A DNA stretch of 64,000 nucleotides from Spirochaetia bacterium 38H-sp (GTDB lineage Bacteria; Spirochaetota; Spirochaetia; Winmispirales; Winmispiraceae), in NCBI GenBank assembly GCA_039023545.1, contig JBCHKQ010000002.1, positions 496,001 through 560,000 on the forward strand. Direction: 5' to 3'. Shown here one piece after another: positions 25,493-33,729 of the stretch. Position 1 is the stretch's first letter. Each line of letters begins with the position of its first letter. Below the pieces are notes generated by a model. It was not told the DNA's origin. It searched no databases and saw nothing but the letters and a program-made list of their open reading frames with translations. The translations under genes were made by a program, and so were the position numbers.

Positions 25493-25564
25493 ATACCGAA
25501 CGTCGTTTCCGCGCCATATTTGGCAGAACAAAGCAAAGAAGGCGCGGAAACTCCTGCCTGCGGC
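25493..25564 (+). repeat. ACCGAAC two-hairpin repeat, copy 11
   Basis: ATACCGAACGTCG, 11-bp perfect stem (25505-25515 with 25541-25551), GCC-TGC-GGC mini-hairpin. Between divergent xylanase and PHP genes. Confidence 0.93.
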
Positions 25565-25685
25565 GCACATGCAAAAGAACAAACAAGATAATTACAAACA
25601 ATTCTCACCAATCAGTCCATACTTATTGACTTGTAAACATAATAGTAAGAAGATAAAAGCAGAACTTTTTGTAAAAGGAGTTATG

Positions 25686-26516
25686 ATGCAGCACACCAAC
25701 TATCATACACATTCTTTCTTCTGTGACGGCAAGGGAAAGCCTATAGACTACGTAAGAGAAGCAGAGAAAAAAGGCTTCTTGGCATTGGGTTTTTCTTCTC
25801 ATGCTCCGCTGCCATACAAGAACAGCTGGACGCTCAAGGAAAAAGATCTGGAAAAATATAGAGAAACCATACTGGAGTTAAAACAAAGTGCAGAACGACT
25901 TGATATATATCTTGGACTTGAGATTGACTATCTTCCTCCGCACATGAGCCCTTATGACCAAAGGTTCCAGCCACTGGATTATACGATAGGCTCGGTACAT
26001 ATAGCAGAAGATATGGCAACACACACCTTCTACGAATTGGACGGAGACGAAAAAAAATACAAAGAAGCTATTTCTTTTTTTGGCGGGGTACAGCAGATGG
26101 TAGAATGGTATTACAATCAGATTGCTATCATGTGCAAAGAAACCCCACCTACAATCGTGGGACACTTTGACCTCATCAAGAAAAACAATCCAGGAAACAA
26201 GTATTTCACTGGAGAAGAGTCCTGGTATAAAAAGGCGGTAGAAAAGGCTTTGGATGCAGTAGCAGATGCAGGTTGTATACTTGAGATAAATACGGGTGGT
26301 CTTGCAAGAAAAAAGACAACAGAAGCTTATCCGTCGGACTGGATTCTCTCTGAGTGCAGGCAGAGGGATATTCCCGTAACACTTTGCTCGGATGCTCACG
26401 ATCCAGCTCAGATAGATTTTGGCCTTGATGATGCGCTAGAGAGTGTAAAAAAAGCAGGATATACAGAAATATATGCATTGCTGGGAGGAGAATGGCGACC
26501 AAGATCGCTGGAATAG
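25686..26516 (+). CDS. PHP-domain histidinol-phosphatase (HisK/HisJ type)
   Basis: The 276-residue cytoplasmic metal-dependent phosphatase carries the PHP motifs in order: NYHTHSFFCDG, FSSHAPLP, LEIDYLP, GHFDLIKKN and CSDAHDP. This set and length fit the HisK group that dephosphorylates histidinol phosphate, although no other his gene is nearby. Two adjacent ATGs exist. The second (25686) is five bases after AAAGGAG and is preferred over 25683, which would be too close. The upstream frame extension crosses a repeat element and is rejected. Confidence 0.8.
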   Translation: MQHTNYHTHSFFCDGKGKPIDYVREAEKKGFLALGFSSHAPLPYKNSWTLKEKDLEKYRETILELKQSAERLDIYLGLEIDYLPPHMSPYDQRFQPLDYTIGSVHIAEDMATHTFYELDGDEKKYKEAISFFGGVQQMVEWYYNQIAIMCKETPPTIVGHFDLIKKNNPGNKYFTGEESWYKKAVEKALDAVADAGCILEINTGGLARKKTTEAYPSDWILSECRQRDIPVTLCSDAHDPAQIDFGLDDALESVKKAGYTEIYALLGGEWRPRSLE

Positions 26517-26833
26517 TGTTAAGCATACAAGCCATAAATCCATCTTAAAATAACTGTTATATATAGAAGAACTCTGTCTGTACAACACTGTTTTATACAA
26601 AACTCACATCACACAATGTACAGAATCAGCTCATGTTTGTATGCGCCCGCAGGCAGGCAGATCCGTGCCACCTCTGCATGTTATGACATATAATGAAGAC
26701 AGCCTCGTTTCTATCCGTATACCTTAGCTGGCACGGTTCTGCCGTTCGGTATAAAAATATAATATAACTAGGATTCTGGCTGGACAAAAAATAGGTATGG
26801 CAATATCATACTCAAAAAAAATACGGGAGTTTT
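26517..26833. other. 317-bp gene-free stretch
   Basis: It contains repeat copy 12 (26645-26752) and a GGGAG ribosome site for the next gene at its end. In the first 128 bases I see no gene, terminator or RNA structure that I can support. Confidence 0.7.
26645..26752 (-). repeat. ACCGAAC two-hairpin repeat, copy 12, long loop
   Basis: Minus strand: ATACCGAACG, 15-position stem with one mismatch (26656-26670 with 26729-26743), 58-base loop, then GCC-TGCG-GGC with a 4-base loop. The longest copy that carries no insertion of another copy. Confidence 0.88.
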
Positions 26834-27367
26834 ATGGCTTCTCTTTACAGCAGGGAAAAGCAACTGGATATAACAGCCTTCCTTACAGCATTAAGTATGT
26901 TTTTTTCTACGCTTGAGTACCTTGTGCCAAAACCGCTGCCATATATCCGTCTGGGGCTGGCCAATATACCCCTTATTGCAGCGCTGCCTGTCCTGGATGT
27001 GCCGTACTATTTACTGCTTATAGCTGGCAAAGCCATAGGCCAGGCCATAGTCAATGGCACGCTGCTGTCCTATGTGTTTCTCTTCTCGATAGCCGGTTCT
27101 GTTTCTTCCGGTACTCTCATGCTGCTCGTAAGCCGCATTGCAAAAAAACATATAAGCCCCATAGGAATAAGCACCTTGGGTGCCTTTGTGAGCAATAGCG
27201 TACAGCTTAGCCTATCTGTACTGTACATATTCGGCACATCTGCAATAGTCATAGCTCCTGTTTTTCTCGGCATAGGCACAGTAAGCGGATTTACAGTAGG
27301 CCTCATATGCCTGCTGTACTTTAAAAAATCCCAGTGGTACAAAAAACTTATTGGCGGAAAACTCTAG
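26834..27367 (+). CDS. Gx transporter family protein (heptaprenyl diphosphate synthase component I-like)
   Basis: The 177-residue protein has about five to six membrane helices and the family start (ITAFLTALSMFFSTLEYLVPKPLP...RLGLANIPLIAAL). Members were once annotated as heptaprenyl diphosphate synthase component I. They look like ECF-type substrate-binding S components, and the NG..L and GxxSN segments fit. The next gene starts immediately after its stop and resembles an EcfT-type membrane protein, which supports a two-part importer. The substrate is unknown. Confidence 0.78.
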   Translation: MASLYSREKQLDITAFLTALSMFFSTLEYLVPKPLPYIRLGLANIPLIAALPVLDVPYYLLLIAGKAIGQAIVNGTLLSYVFLFSIAGSVSSGTLMLLVSRIAKKHISPIGISTLGAFVSNSVQLSLSVLYIFGTSAIVIAPVFLGIGTVSGFTVGLICLLYFKKSQWYKKLIGGKL

Positions 27368-27943
27368 ATGAAAAAAAAAGCACAATACCTTGAGCTTATA
27401 AGCGGAATAGGCCTTATGATAACCCTGCTTATGACAGACTCCCTTATACTAAAACTCTCATTTACACTTACGGCAGCCATCCTGGCAAACTGTTCTGGCA
27501 AAAGAATAAAACCACTCTATTTTATCCTCTTTATAACAGGCATAAGCTTTTTTGAACTCCTCATCCCCCGCGGCAGGATAATCACAAACATAGCGGGACT
27601 TAACATAACTCAGGATGCACTTGCAAGCGGTCTAAAAAAAGGCCTGACACTTACAGGACTCATCTTCCTATCTCTCTTTGCAGTAAAAAAAGACCTACCG
27701 ATTCCCGGCAGAATAGGACGCTACTTTGCAAAAGTCTTTGAATACTACGCAAACCTCATGTCCCGCAAAAAAACAATAAACAGACACAACATAGTAGCAA
27801 GCCTGGACACCATCCTGACAGAAAGCAAGCAGCTATCGACAGAAAAAGAATCCGTAGGCACTAAGCACATCCCTGCAGCAATACCCGTAAGCATCCTGAC
27901 AATAGAAATTATAATCAGCATAACCCTTGGCATCAGCCAATAA
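27368..27943 (+). CDS. Small membrane protein, EcfT/CbiQ-like
   Basis: The 191-residue protein has about five hydrophobic segments and a cytoplasmic stretch (about 115-150). The PRGRI...ITQDALASGLKKGLTLTGLIFLSL region resembles the transmembrane coupling subunit of ECF/cobalt transporters, but the protein is shorter than typical EcfT and I do not see the full coupling-helix signature. It directly abuts the Gx transporter gene, so the two are co-translated. No ATPase gene is adjacent, and a shared EcfA elsewhere would be needed. Assignment is tentative. Confidence 0.5.
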   Translation: MKKKAQYLELISGIGLMITLLMTDSLILKLSFTLTAAILANCSGKRIKPLYFILFITGISFFELLIPRGRIITNIAGLNITQDALASGLKKGLTLTGLIFLSLFAVKKDLPIPGRIGRYFAKVFEYYANLMSRKKTINRHNIVASLDTILTESKQLSTEKESVGTKHIPAAIPVSILTIEIIISITLGISQ

Positions 27944-27947
27944 AACC

Positions 27948-28014
27948 ATACCGAACGTCGTCCCTGCACCAACCGGAGCAAAAAAAGACAAGCGCAGGGA
28001 CTCCTGCCTACGGC
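27948..28014 (+). repeat. ACCGAAC two-hairpin repeat, copy 13
   Basis: Four bases after the preceding stop codon, between convergent genes. GTCG subgroup; 8-bp perfect stem (27960-27967 with 27994-28001) and GCC-TAC-GGC mini-hairpin. Confidence 0.92.
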
Positions 28015-28093
28015 AAATACAAAGCAAAACAGAAAACCTATCTTACACAAAAGCTCCACAAATACAAAAAGTATTGATATAGAATTTCACACA

Positions 28094-28903
28094 TCAACCC
28101 AAAGCAACATCCAAAAGCATCATAACCGCAAACCCCACAATAGCACCGTGAGTAGAAATATCAGAATTACCGGACAACTGAGATTCCGGAATAACATCCT
28201 CTATAACAACAAAGATCATAGCCCCGGCTGCAAAAGCAAGAGCATATGGCAAAACAGGCTGCATAACCATAACAAGAGCAGCTCCAATAACTGCAAAAAC
28301 AGGCTCAACCATAGCTGACATCTGCCCCCAGAAAAAACTAGCCCCCACACTCATCCCCTCACGCCTTAAAGGAGCGGATACAGCAAGCCCTTCTGGAAAA
28401 TTCTGAATCCCTATACCAATAGCCAACGCAATAGCACCAGCAACACCCGCAGAAGGGATTCCTGCACCAATAGCACCAAAAGCAACACCCACGGCAAGCC
28501 CTTCGGGAATATTGTGCAAAGTGATAGCTGCAACAAGCAACACAGTTTTCTTCCAGGTAGTATGTATACCCTCAGCATGTTCAATAGGTTCGCCAGGATG
28601 CAAATGAGGGAGAACAAGGTCCATAATTCTTAGCACAACCGCACCAAGCAAAAAGCCTACAACAGCAGGAACCCAAGGAATCATCCCCATTCTCTCGGCC
28701 ATATCTATGGAAGGAGCCAAAAGCGACCAAAAACTAGCTGCTATCATGACACCTGCAGCAAATCCCAGCATCATATCAAGAAGCTTACGAGAAGGATTCT
28801 TAAAAATAAAAACACTCCCTGCGCCCAACAAAGTCATAAACCAAGTAAAAAGCCCCGCAATAAGAGCCTGCATCACGACTCCAAGACTATAAAACCAACT
28901 CAT
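28094..28903 (-). CDS. ZIP-family metal transporter (GufA/ZupT-like)
   Basis: The 269-residue protein has eight membrane helices. It carries the paired metal-binding motifs of ZIP proteins, HNIPEGLAVGVAFG in helix 4 and IQNFPEGLAVSAPLR in helix 5, with a His-containing loop (HLHPGEPIEHAEGIH) before them. It imports divalent metals, mainly zinc, into the cytoplasm. GufA-type members are eight-helix like this. AAAGGAG precedes the ATG. The neighbouring divergent gene encodes a small zinc-ribbon protein. Confidence 0.9.
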   Translation of the reverse strand: MSWFYSLGVVMQALIAGLFTWFMTLLGAGSVFIFKNPSRKLLDMMLGFAAGVMIAASFWSLLAPSIDMAERMGMIPWVPAVVGFLLGAVVLRIMDLVLPHLHPGEPIEHAEGIHTTWKKTVLLVAAITLHNIPEGLAVGVAFGAIGAGIPSAGVAGAIALAIGIGIQNFPEGLAVSAPLRREGMSVGASFFWGQMSAMVEPVFAVIGAALVMVMQPVLPYALAFAAGAMIFVVIEDVIPESQLSGNSDISTHGAIVGFAVMMLLDVALG

Positions 28904-28936
28904 AAAAAACTCCTTTCCTTACAAAACCTATCAGAT

Positions 28937-28942
28937 TATAAT
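28937..28942 (+). promoter_or_regulatory. -10 box of the zinc-ribbon gene, leaderless type
   Basis: A perfect TATAAT ends 6 bp before the ATG at 28949. The -35 region (TTTCCT at 17 bp) is poor. No ribosome site is present. Confidence 0.45.
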
Positions 28943-28948
28943 ATAAAA

Positions 28949-29137
28949 ATGAAAAAAAATACAGAAAACATTACAGCAGAATGTCCCTTTTGCTACAAAC
29001 AAAGCATATACCCACTGCCTCCATTAACACAAAAAGAAGACGGACACAGACTAGTCTGCAAAAATTGCAAAAGAGGCTTTCTTCTTTATAGGAAAAAAGG
29101 CCTCATAAAAGAAAAACACATAACATACATACTTTAA
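28949..29137 (+). CDS. Small zinc-ribbon protein
   Basis: The 62-residue protein has two CxxC knuckles (ECPFCYKQ near 11-14 and VCKNCKRG near 37-40), the layout of a structural zinc ribbon. No other domain is visible, so it could bind nucleic acid or protein. It lacks a Shine-Dalgarno, but a TATAAT ends six bases before the ATG, consistent with a leaderless transcript. It diverges from the ZIP transporter gene. I consider it a real gene because the cysteine pattern is intact, with moderate confidence. Confidence 0.6.
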   Translation: MKKNTENITAECPFCYKQSIYPLPPLTQKEDGHRLVCKNCKRGFLLYRKKGLIKEKHITYIL

Positions 29138-29320
29138 AAAAGGAAAACCTCCTGCGCACAAAAGCCAGCAACATTCCAGAAAAAGACTATTAAAAAAGAC
29201 ATGCACTGCGCACACCCATCAAAAAACTGTGTAGCATTACACGCTTACATACAGCATCACAATCAAAGCCGCAAAAACCGTAGATATAAAAGACAGAGAC
29301 AAATAATAAAGAAAAAGCCC

Positions 29321-29998
29321 CTATGCCAAGCCCAAAGCCTTTTTCTGTGCTGCAAAAATACGCTCTATCCCGTCTTCTGCAAAATCCAGCATCCTCTCAA
29401 GCTGCTCGCGGGAAAAAGCTCCGTGCTCCCCATTTCCCTGAACCTCTACAATCAAATTATCCAGCATCACCACATTAAAATCCACCTGAGCAACACTATC
29501 ATGAGCATAATCCAGATCAAGCACATACTCCCCATCCACAATACCCACACTCACAGCAGCAACCTGACCAGCAACAAGCTCGCTCACATCCCTATCAGAA
29601 GAAGCAGCAAGAGAGCCAAGCGCCTGATACAACGCCACCCAGCCCCCGCTTATCGCAGCAGTACGCGTACCTCCATCAGCCTGCAAAACATCACAGTCCA
29701 CATATACAGTGTACTCGCCAAGCCGGTCCATATGCACAGCAGCCCTCAGCGACCTACCTATAAACCGTTGAATCTCAACCGAGCGACTATCTCTCTCCCT
29801 CCTCTTGCGGCCACCTGGAACACTGGCAGGAAGCATAGCATACTCGGCAGTAACCCAGCCCTTCTCAGTCCCCTCAAGAAAAGGAGGCACACCCTCCTGC
29901 AAAGAAGCAGTACACAAAACCCTGGTATTACCAAAAGAAGCAATACATGACCCATCCGCAAAAGAAACTACACCGCACTCAAAACTAACATCTCTCAT
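29321..29998 (-). CDS. rph: RNase PH with shortened N terminus
   Basis: This phosphorolytic 3'-5' exoribonuclease trims tRNA 3' ends. The 225 residues contain family blocks GNTRVLCTAS, GWVTAEYAMLP, RSVEIQRFIGRSLRA, YVDCDVLQADGGTRTAAI and, near the end, VEVQGNGEHGAFSREQL. Standard RNase PH begins MRxDGRxxDELRPV about 12-15 residues earlier; here only MRDVSFE is preceded by an ATG. The longer frame adds a hydrophobic string that does not match. The start lacks a ribosome site, and a -10 box ends 7 bp before it. It is either a natural short form or has a misassigned start. Confidence 0.88.
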   Translation of the reverse strand: MRDVSFECGVVSFADGSCIASFGNTRVLCTASLQEGVPPFLEGTEKGWVTAEYAMLPASVPGGRKRRERDSRSVEIQRFIGRSLRAAVHMDRLGEYTVYVDCDVLQADGGTRTAAISGGWVALYQALGSLAASSDRDVSELVAGQVAAVSVGIVDGEYVLDLDYAHDSVAQVDFNVVMLDNLIVEVQGNGEHGAFSREQLERMLDFAEDGIERIFAAQKKALGLA

Positions 29999-30005
29999 AC
30001 CACCA

Positions 30006-30034
30006 ATCCTAAAAAGCAACACAATAACTGTCAA
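30006..30034 (-). promoter_or_regulatory. Promoter of rph, leaderless type
   Basis: Minus strand: TTGACA, 17 bp, TAGGAT, then 7 bp to the ATG. The predicted RNA start coincides with the start codon. Confidence 0.5.
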
Positions 30035-30192
30035 CAGCAAAATCCATAAAAACCGCCATTATACAAGCCTATCCTTTTCTTACTCCAGATAGGACACAAC
30101 ATGAAAAAACATAGGAGCACATACATTCTAAGCTTGCATAAAATAAAAGAAAATACACAACCCAGCACAACAAAAAGCAAGAAACCAATTAC

Positions 30193-30221
30193 TTGCCCGC
30201 AGAAAAAAAACAATATATAGT
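30193..30221 (+). promoter_or_regulatory. Promoter of the ferritin-like/VIT1 gene
   Basis: TTGCCC, 17 bp, TATAGT, 25 bp upstream of the ATG, which has its own AAGGAG. Confidence 0.5.
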
Positions 30222-30246
30222 AAAAACACGATAGAAGGAGAAAACA

Positions 30247-31113
30247 ATGGACAACAAGACGAGGAAAACAATAGAACAATTTCAAAAGACAGAAACAACA
30301 GAACACTACGTATACAAAAAACTCGCAGCAACAATAAAAGGAGAAAACCGCAAAATACTAGAAAAAATAGCGGATGACGAAGAAAAACACGCAAAAATAT
30401 GGCAAAAATACACAGGCAAAAACACAAAACCATCAAAACTAAAGGCATTCTTCTACATAATACTTGCAAAACTCATAAGCTTTACCTTTGCCATAAAATT
30501 GATGGAAAAAAACGAGGAAAAAGCAGAAAAAGCCTATAAAACAATAATAGAAGAAATCCCGGAAGCAAAAACAATCATGCAGGAAGAAAACCAGCACGAA
30601 GAACAACTCACAGCCATGCTGGACGAAGAACGACTGGACTACATAGGCTCAATGGTACTAGGAATAAACGACGCACTAGTAGAACTCACAGGCGCACTTG
30701 CAGGCCTAAGCTTTGCACTACAAAACACCAGCCTCATAGGACTGACAGGCCTCATAACAGGCATATCCGCATCACTATCCATGGCAGCATCAGAGTATCT
30801 CTCAACCCGCTCTGAAAAAACAGGAAAATCCCCGATAAAAGCAGCCCTGTATACAGGCAGCATCTACCTGATGACAGTAATACTCCTAGTACTCCCCTAC
30901 TTCCTTTTTGAATCATACATGACAGCCCTTGCAGTAACACTTGCAACAGCAATACTCATAATACTGATCTTTACATTCTTCATAAGCATAGTAAAAGAAG
31001 AAAAACTCATAAAACTATTTCTTGAGATGACACTCGTAAGCCTGGGAGTAGCAATAGCATCATTTGGCATAGGAATACTGGCAAGAACACTATTCAACAT
31101 AGAAATACAATAA
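30247..31113 (+). CDS. Ferritin-like domain fused to VIT1/CCC1 iron/manganese transporter (MbfA-like)
   Basis: The 288-residue protein begins with a rubrerythrin-like four-helix domain (about 1-125). Its iron ligands are spread as E..H (TETTEHYVYKK), DDEEKH and EENQHEEQ. A five-helix VIT1/CCC1 domain follows (about 130-288, VLGINDALVELTGALAGL). Members such as MbfA export iron, or sequester it and protect against peroxide. AAGGAG gives a clear start. It lies away from the feo genes but would balance their iron import. Direction of transport is inferred from family. Confidence 0.88.
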   Translation: MDNKTRKTIEQFQKTETTEHYVYKKLAATIKGENRKILEKIADDEEKHAKIWQKYTGKNTKPSKLKAFFYIILAKLISFTFAIKLMEKNEEKAEKAYKTIIEEIPEAKTIMQEENQHEEQLTAMLDEERLDYIGSMVLGINDALVELTGALAGLSFALQNTSLIGLTGLITGISASLSMAASEYLSTRSEKTGKSPIKAALYTGSIYLMTVILLVLPYFLFESYMTALAVTLATAILIILIFTFFISIVKEEKLIKLFLEMTLVSLGVAIASFGIGILARTLFNIEIQ

Positions 31114-31181
31114 ACCGAACGGTTTACCTGCGCCATATCTGTAAAAACATAAAGAAAGGCGCAGGCAAACCTGCCTCTGGC
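31114..31181 (+). repeat. ACCGAAC two-hairpin repeat, copy 14
   Basis: Begins directly after the preceding stop codon, between convergent genes. 13 pairs and one mismatch (31121-31134 with 31158-31171), GCC-TCT-GGC mini-hairpin. Confidence 0.92.
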
Positions 31182-31206
31182 AGATAAAAGCAAAAACAAA
31201 AAGAAA

Positions 31207-31821
31207 CTATCTCTTATCAGAAGGAGAATACCTTAGCTCAGAACCCACAACAATCTGCCCCTTCTCTATCCTGAGAACAGGCACAGTAGTAATCCTGATA
31301 TCCTTCTTTCTCTTATCAGGAAGCGTAACCTCAACAAAAGACTCAAAAGGCTTGGGACCCGGAAAATCAAAAGCAATAGTATAAAACCTTGCAAGGTCTA
31401 CCTCTGCAACCTTAAGTCTCTTACCCAAAACCTTAACAACCACATCAAAGGAAGCCCTGGTGACCCTTACTTTAATTCTGTTGGAGTCAAGGTCATAGCG
31501 TACAGAAACCTCTCCCCGTGCAGGAGCTGTGTAAGAAATCCTAAGAGAAGGAACCTTTACAGACACATCCCCCTCAAACCTGGCCCTATCAGACTCAAGA
31601 ACAATCCTTGGATTTCTTATCTCCCATACATACTCACCCCTGACACCAGCAACACTAAACCGCTCCTTATTAGAAAGAGGCCCTATAGCCTCAAGAAACT
31701 TGTTGAGAGCAGTCTGTTTTATAACAATACTTGCATCAGGCTCCGGATTATCCGCAAAAACCGGAAAAACAGAGAAAAAAACAAGCACAAGAAAGACAAC
31801 GCATAATCTATATATTTTCAT
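31207..31821 (-). CDS. Uncharacterised exported protein
   Basis: The 204-residue protein has a signal peptide (about 1-22, ending VFADN) and no membrane segment after it. The mature part is rich in alternating beta-strand patterns (VSVKVPSLRISYTAP, EVSVRYDLDSNRIKVRVT) and ends with Lys/Arg-rich segments. The pattern is reminiscent of periplasmic lipid-binding (DUF1439/TULIP-like) proteins, but I cannot assign it. AGGAGG precedes the ATG at 31821; the longer frame is rejected. It is 57 bp downstream of gph on the same strand and probably co-transcribed. Confidence 0.65.
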   Translation of the reverse strand: MKIYRLCVVFLVLVFFSVFPVFADNPEPDASIVIKQTALNKFLEAIGPLSNKERFSVAGVRGEYVWEIRNPRIVLESDRARFEGDVSVKVPSLRISYTAPARGEVSVRYDLDSNRIKVRVTRASFDVVVKVLGKRLKVAEVDLARFYTIAFDFPGPKPFESFVEVTLPDKRKKDIRITTVPVLRIEKGQIVVGSELRYSPSDKR

Positions 31822-31878
31822 AAAAGCCTCCTTGCAAAACGAGAACATACAACAGAGTAACACAACTGGTAACAAAAA

Positions 31879-32541
31879 TCAGGAAAAAAACTCAAGAAGC
31901 TCACAAGCACTATCTGCAACAAAATCGGCACCAGCTTTTTCCAGCTCTTCTCTGCCACGGAATCCCCATGCAGCACCGCAGGAAGATGCTCCTGCAGCCT
32001 TTGCCGTAAAAACATCCACATCAGAGTCCCCAACCATACATACACAAGAAGGCTCCTTCTCCAGTTCCCATGCAGATATTATTCTCTTAAGCCCTGCAGG
32101 GTCAGGCTTGGGCTTTTCACCATCCTTGTGCCCCAAAAGAATATCAAAATATTCCAATGGCAAAAAAGGTTTTACAGAATCTTTTACTATAAAATCTGGC
32201 TTATTGGAAAGAACAGCCATAGGAATTCCCATCTTCTTCAGATGTTCAAGCAGTTCTTTTATCCCCGGATAAAGACAGGTACTTCTATGCGCTCTATCTG
32301 CGTATTCTTTTCTAAAAAGAGCATAAAGCCTTTCTATCTCACTCTCTTGTCTTAAGGAAGGAGGCAAAGCTCTTTCTATAAGTGTTATTGCACCGTCTCC
32401 TACCATTTTGCCATAGGCTTGCACAGGATGCTCGGGATATCCATTATCGGATAAGACCTTGTTACAGGCTAAGGCTATATCTTCCAGGGTGTTGATAAGG
32501 GTTCCATCCAGATCAAAAACTACTGCTTTTATTTTTTTCAT
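31879..32541 (-). CDS. gph: HAD phosphatase, phosphoglycolate phosphatase-like
   Basis: The 220-residue cytoplasmic enzyme has all HAD motifs: DLDGTLINT (nucleophile and acid/base Asp), LSNKP (motif II), the lysine in KPKPDP (motif III) and MVGDSDVDVFTAKAAG (motif IV). A helical cap lies between motifs I and II. This layout fits phosphoglycolate phosphatase or the related beta-phosphoglucomutase/pyrophosphatase group, so the exact substrate is uncertain. Start at MKKIKAVVFDLDGT; a GTG ten codons upstream is possible. No strong ribosome site is visible. Confidence 0.82.
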   Translation of the reverse strand: MKKIKAVVFDLDGTLINTLEDIALACNKVLSDNGYPEHPVQAYGKMVGDGAITLIERALPPSLRQESEIERLYALFRKEYADRAHRSTCLYPGIKELLEHLKKMGIPMAVLSNKPDFIVKDSVKPFLPLEYFDILLGHKDGEKPKPDPAGLKRIISAWELEKEPSCVCMVGDSDVDVFTAKAAGASSCGAAWGFRGREELEKAGADFVADSACELLEFFS

Positions 32542-32602
32542 GTGCTTAAAACTAACAGAAAACCTGTCCACATGACAAGCAAAACATGTTTTTTACTGTT
32601 GA

Positions 32603-32676
32603 TTGCTAAAAGCAGGCATAACTGTGCAATTTCTTCTTTTTTTGCTTTACCATGGCACAGTTATGCCGTTCGGTAT
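32603..32676 (-). repeat. ACCGAAC two-hairpin repeat, copy 15
   Basis: Minus strand: ATACCGAACG and a perfect 13-bp stem (32615-32627 with 32655-32667, 27-base loop). The tail keeps TGCCTGC, but its GGC half is lost. Between divergent gph and phosphatase genes. Confidence 0.85.
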
Positions 32677-32752
32677 TTTATTTTTTAAAAAATTTGCAGA
32701 GCGTATGGGTTTCTTCTATAATTAAAGCAGTTCTTTTATAAGGGAGATGGTA

Positions 32753-33703
32753 GTGGATAGTATTTCTTACTCTAGGTTGAGCCCACTGGAAAAGCTTGAG
32801 ATTGCCATAGATGTTGTGCGCAATATGGATACATCTATGAGGCCATTAAACTCAGACGGCAATCCGGGTGGTCTTGTGGAGTTTTCCGATGATGACGACA
32901 GGGAAATCATTATTATAGGCGACTTACACGCCAACAAAAATAATCTTAAGAGAATTCTTATGGATTCTGGTAATCTCGCAAAGCTAAGAGACAACAGAGC
33001 AGTACTGGTTTTTTTGGGCGATATTATTCATGATGACCGCTCTGGGTATATGCGCGAGATGGAGTCTTCCATAAAAATTATGGAGGTTACTCTACATCTT
33101 CTAGAACGATATCCCAATAATGTGGTTTATATTCTGGGCAATCACGAGACTATGAACAGTCAGATTGCCAAGCATGGTATTCAACAAGGGCTTGAGTACA
33201 GACGGGCACTTGTAGAGTACTACGGAGAGGAATATGCCAATCTTATGCAGGTCTTTTTTGATAGTCTGCCTGTTTTTGTCAAGCATCCTTATTTTCTTGC
33301 AACGCATGCAGGACCACCAAGGGGAGGTATTACGCGCGAAGAGATTATTAATATAGATCATTTTCCCAACCTTAAACATCAGCTTCTGTGGAATAGGTTG
33401 AATGAGCTCCGCTCCACTCCAAGTATGAAGGAGTACGGAGAAGAGGACATTGTAGAGACCCGCAGACTACTAGGATGTCCTGAAAATATTCCTTTTATTG
33501 TAGGACATAACCCTATGTGGAAATGGGGTGGAGATGATTCTATCTGGATAAATCCTGTTGGTACAAAGAATCATATAATTTTATACAGTAATCTGCCAAA
33601 AAAATGTCCTTATCTGGTTTTTAAGGACTCTATGCAATATATCGTAAAATATGCAGACCTAAGGTTAAAAAAGCGCAGGTTTGTACTTGATGATTATGCC
33701 TAG
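32753..33703 (+). CDS. PPP-type metallophosphoesterase
   Basis: The 316-residue protein carries the phosphoprotein-phosphatase signature series: IIIGDLHANKNNL (GDxH), FLGDIIHDDRSGY (GDxxDR-like) and ILGNHET (GNHE). Distal metal His residues follow in FLATHAGPPRGG and FIVGHNPMW. Such enzymes use two metals to hydrolyse phosphate monoesters, often on Ser/Thr of proteins or on Ap4A. AAGGGAG abuts an ATG at 32747, so the GTG at 32753 with 6-base spacing is the likelier start. The next gene, 26 bp on, looks kinase-like, suggesting an opposed pair beside the paralog cluster. Confidence 0.8.
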   Translation: MDSISYSRLSPLEKLEIAIDVVRNMDTSMRPLNSDGNPGGLVEFSDDDDREIIIIGDLHANKNNLKRILMDSGNLAKLRDNRAVLVFLGDIIHDDRSGYMREMESSIKIMEVTLHLLERYPNNVVYILGNHETMNSQIAKHGIQQGLEYRRALVEYYGEEYANLMQVFFDSLPVFVKHPYFLATHAGPPRGGITREEIINIDHFPNLKHQLLWNRLNELRSTPSMKEYGEEDIVETRRLLGCPENIPFIVGHNPMWKWGGDDSIWINPVGTKNHIILYSNLPKKCPYLVFKDSMQYIVKYADLRLKKRRFVLDDYA

Positions 33704-33729
33704 TTATTGTTATACGGAGGGGAAATCTT

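Noticed and set aside
29999-30040. Hydrophobic N-terminal extension of RNase PH
   Set aside because: It does not match the family start and overlaps a good promoter. RNase PH is cytoplasmic and has no leader.
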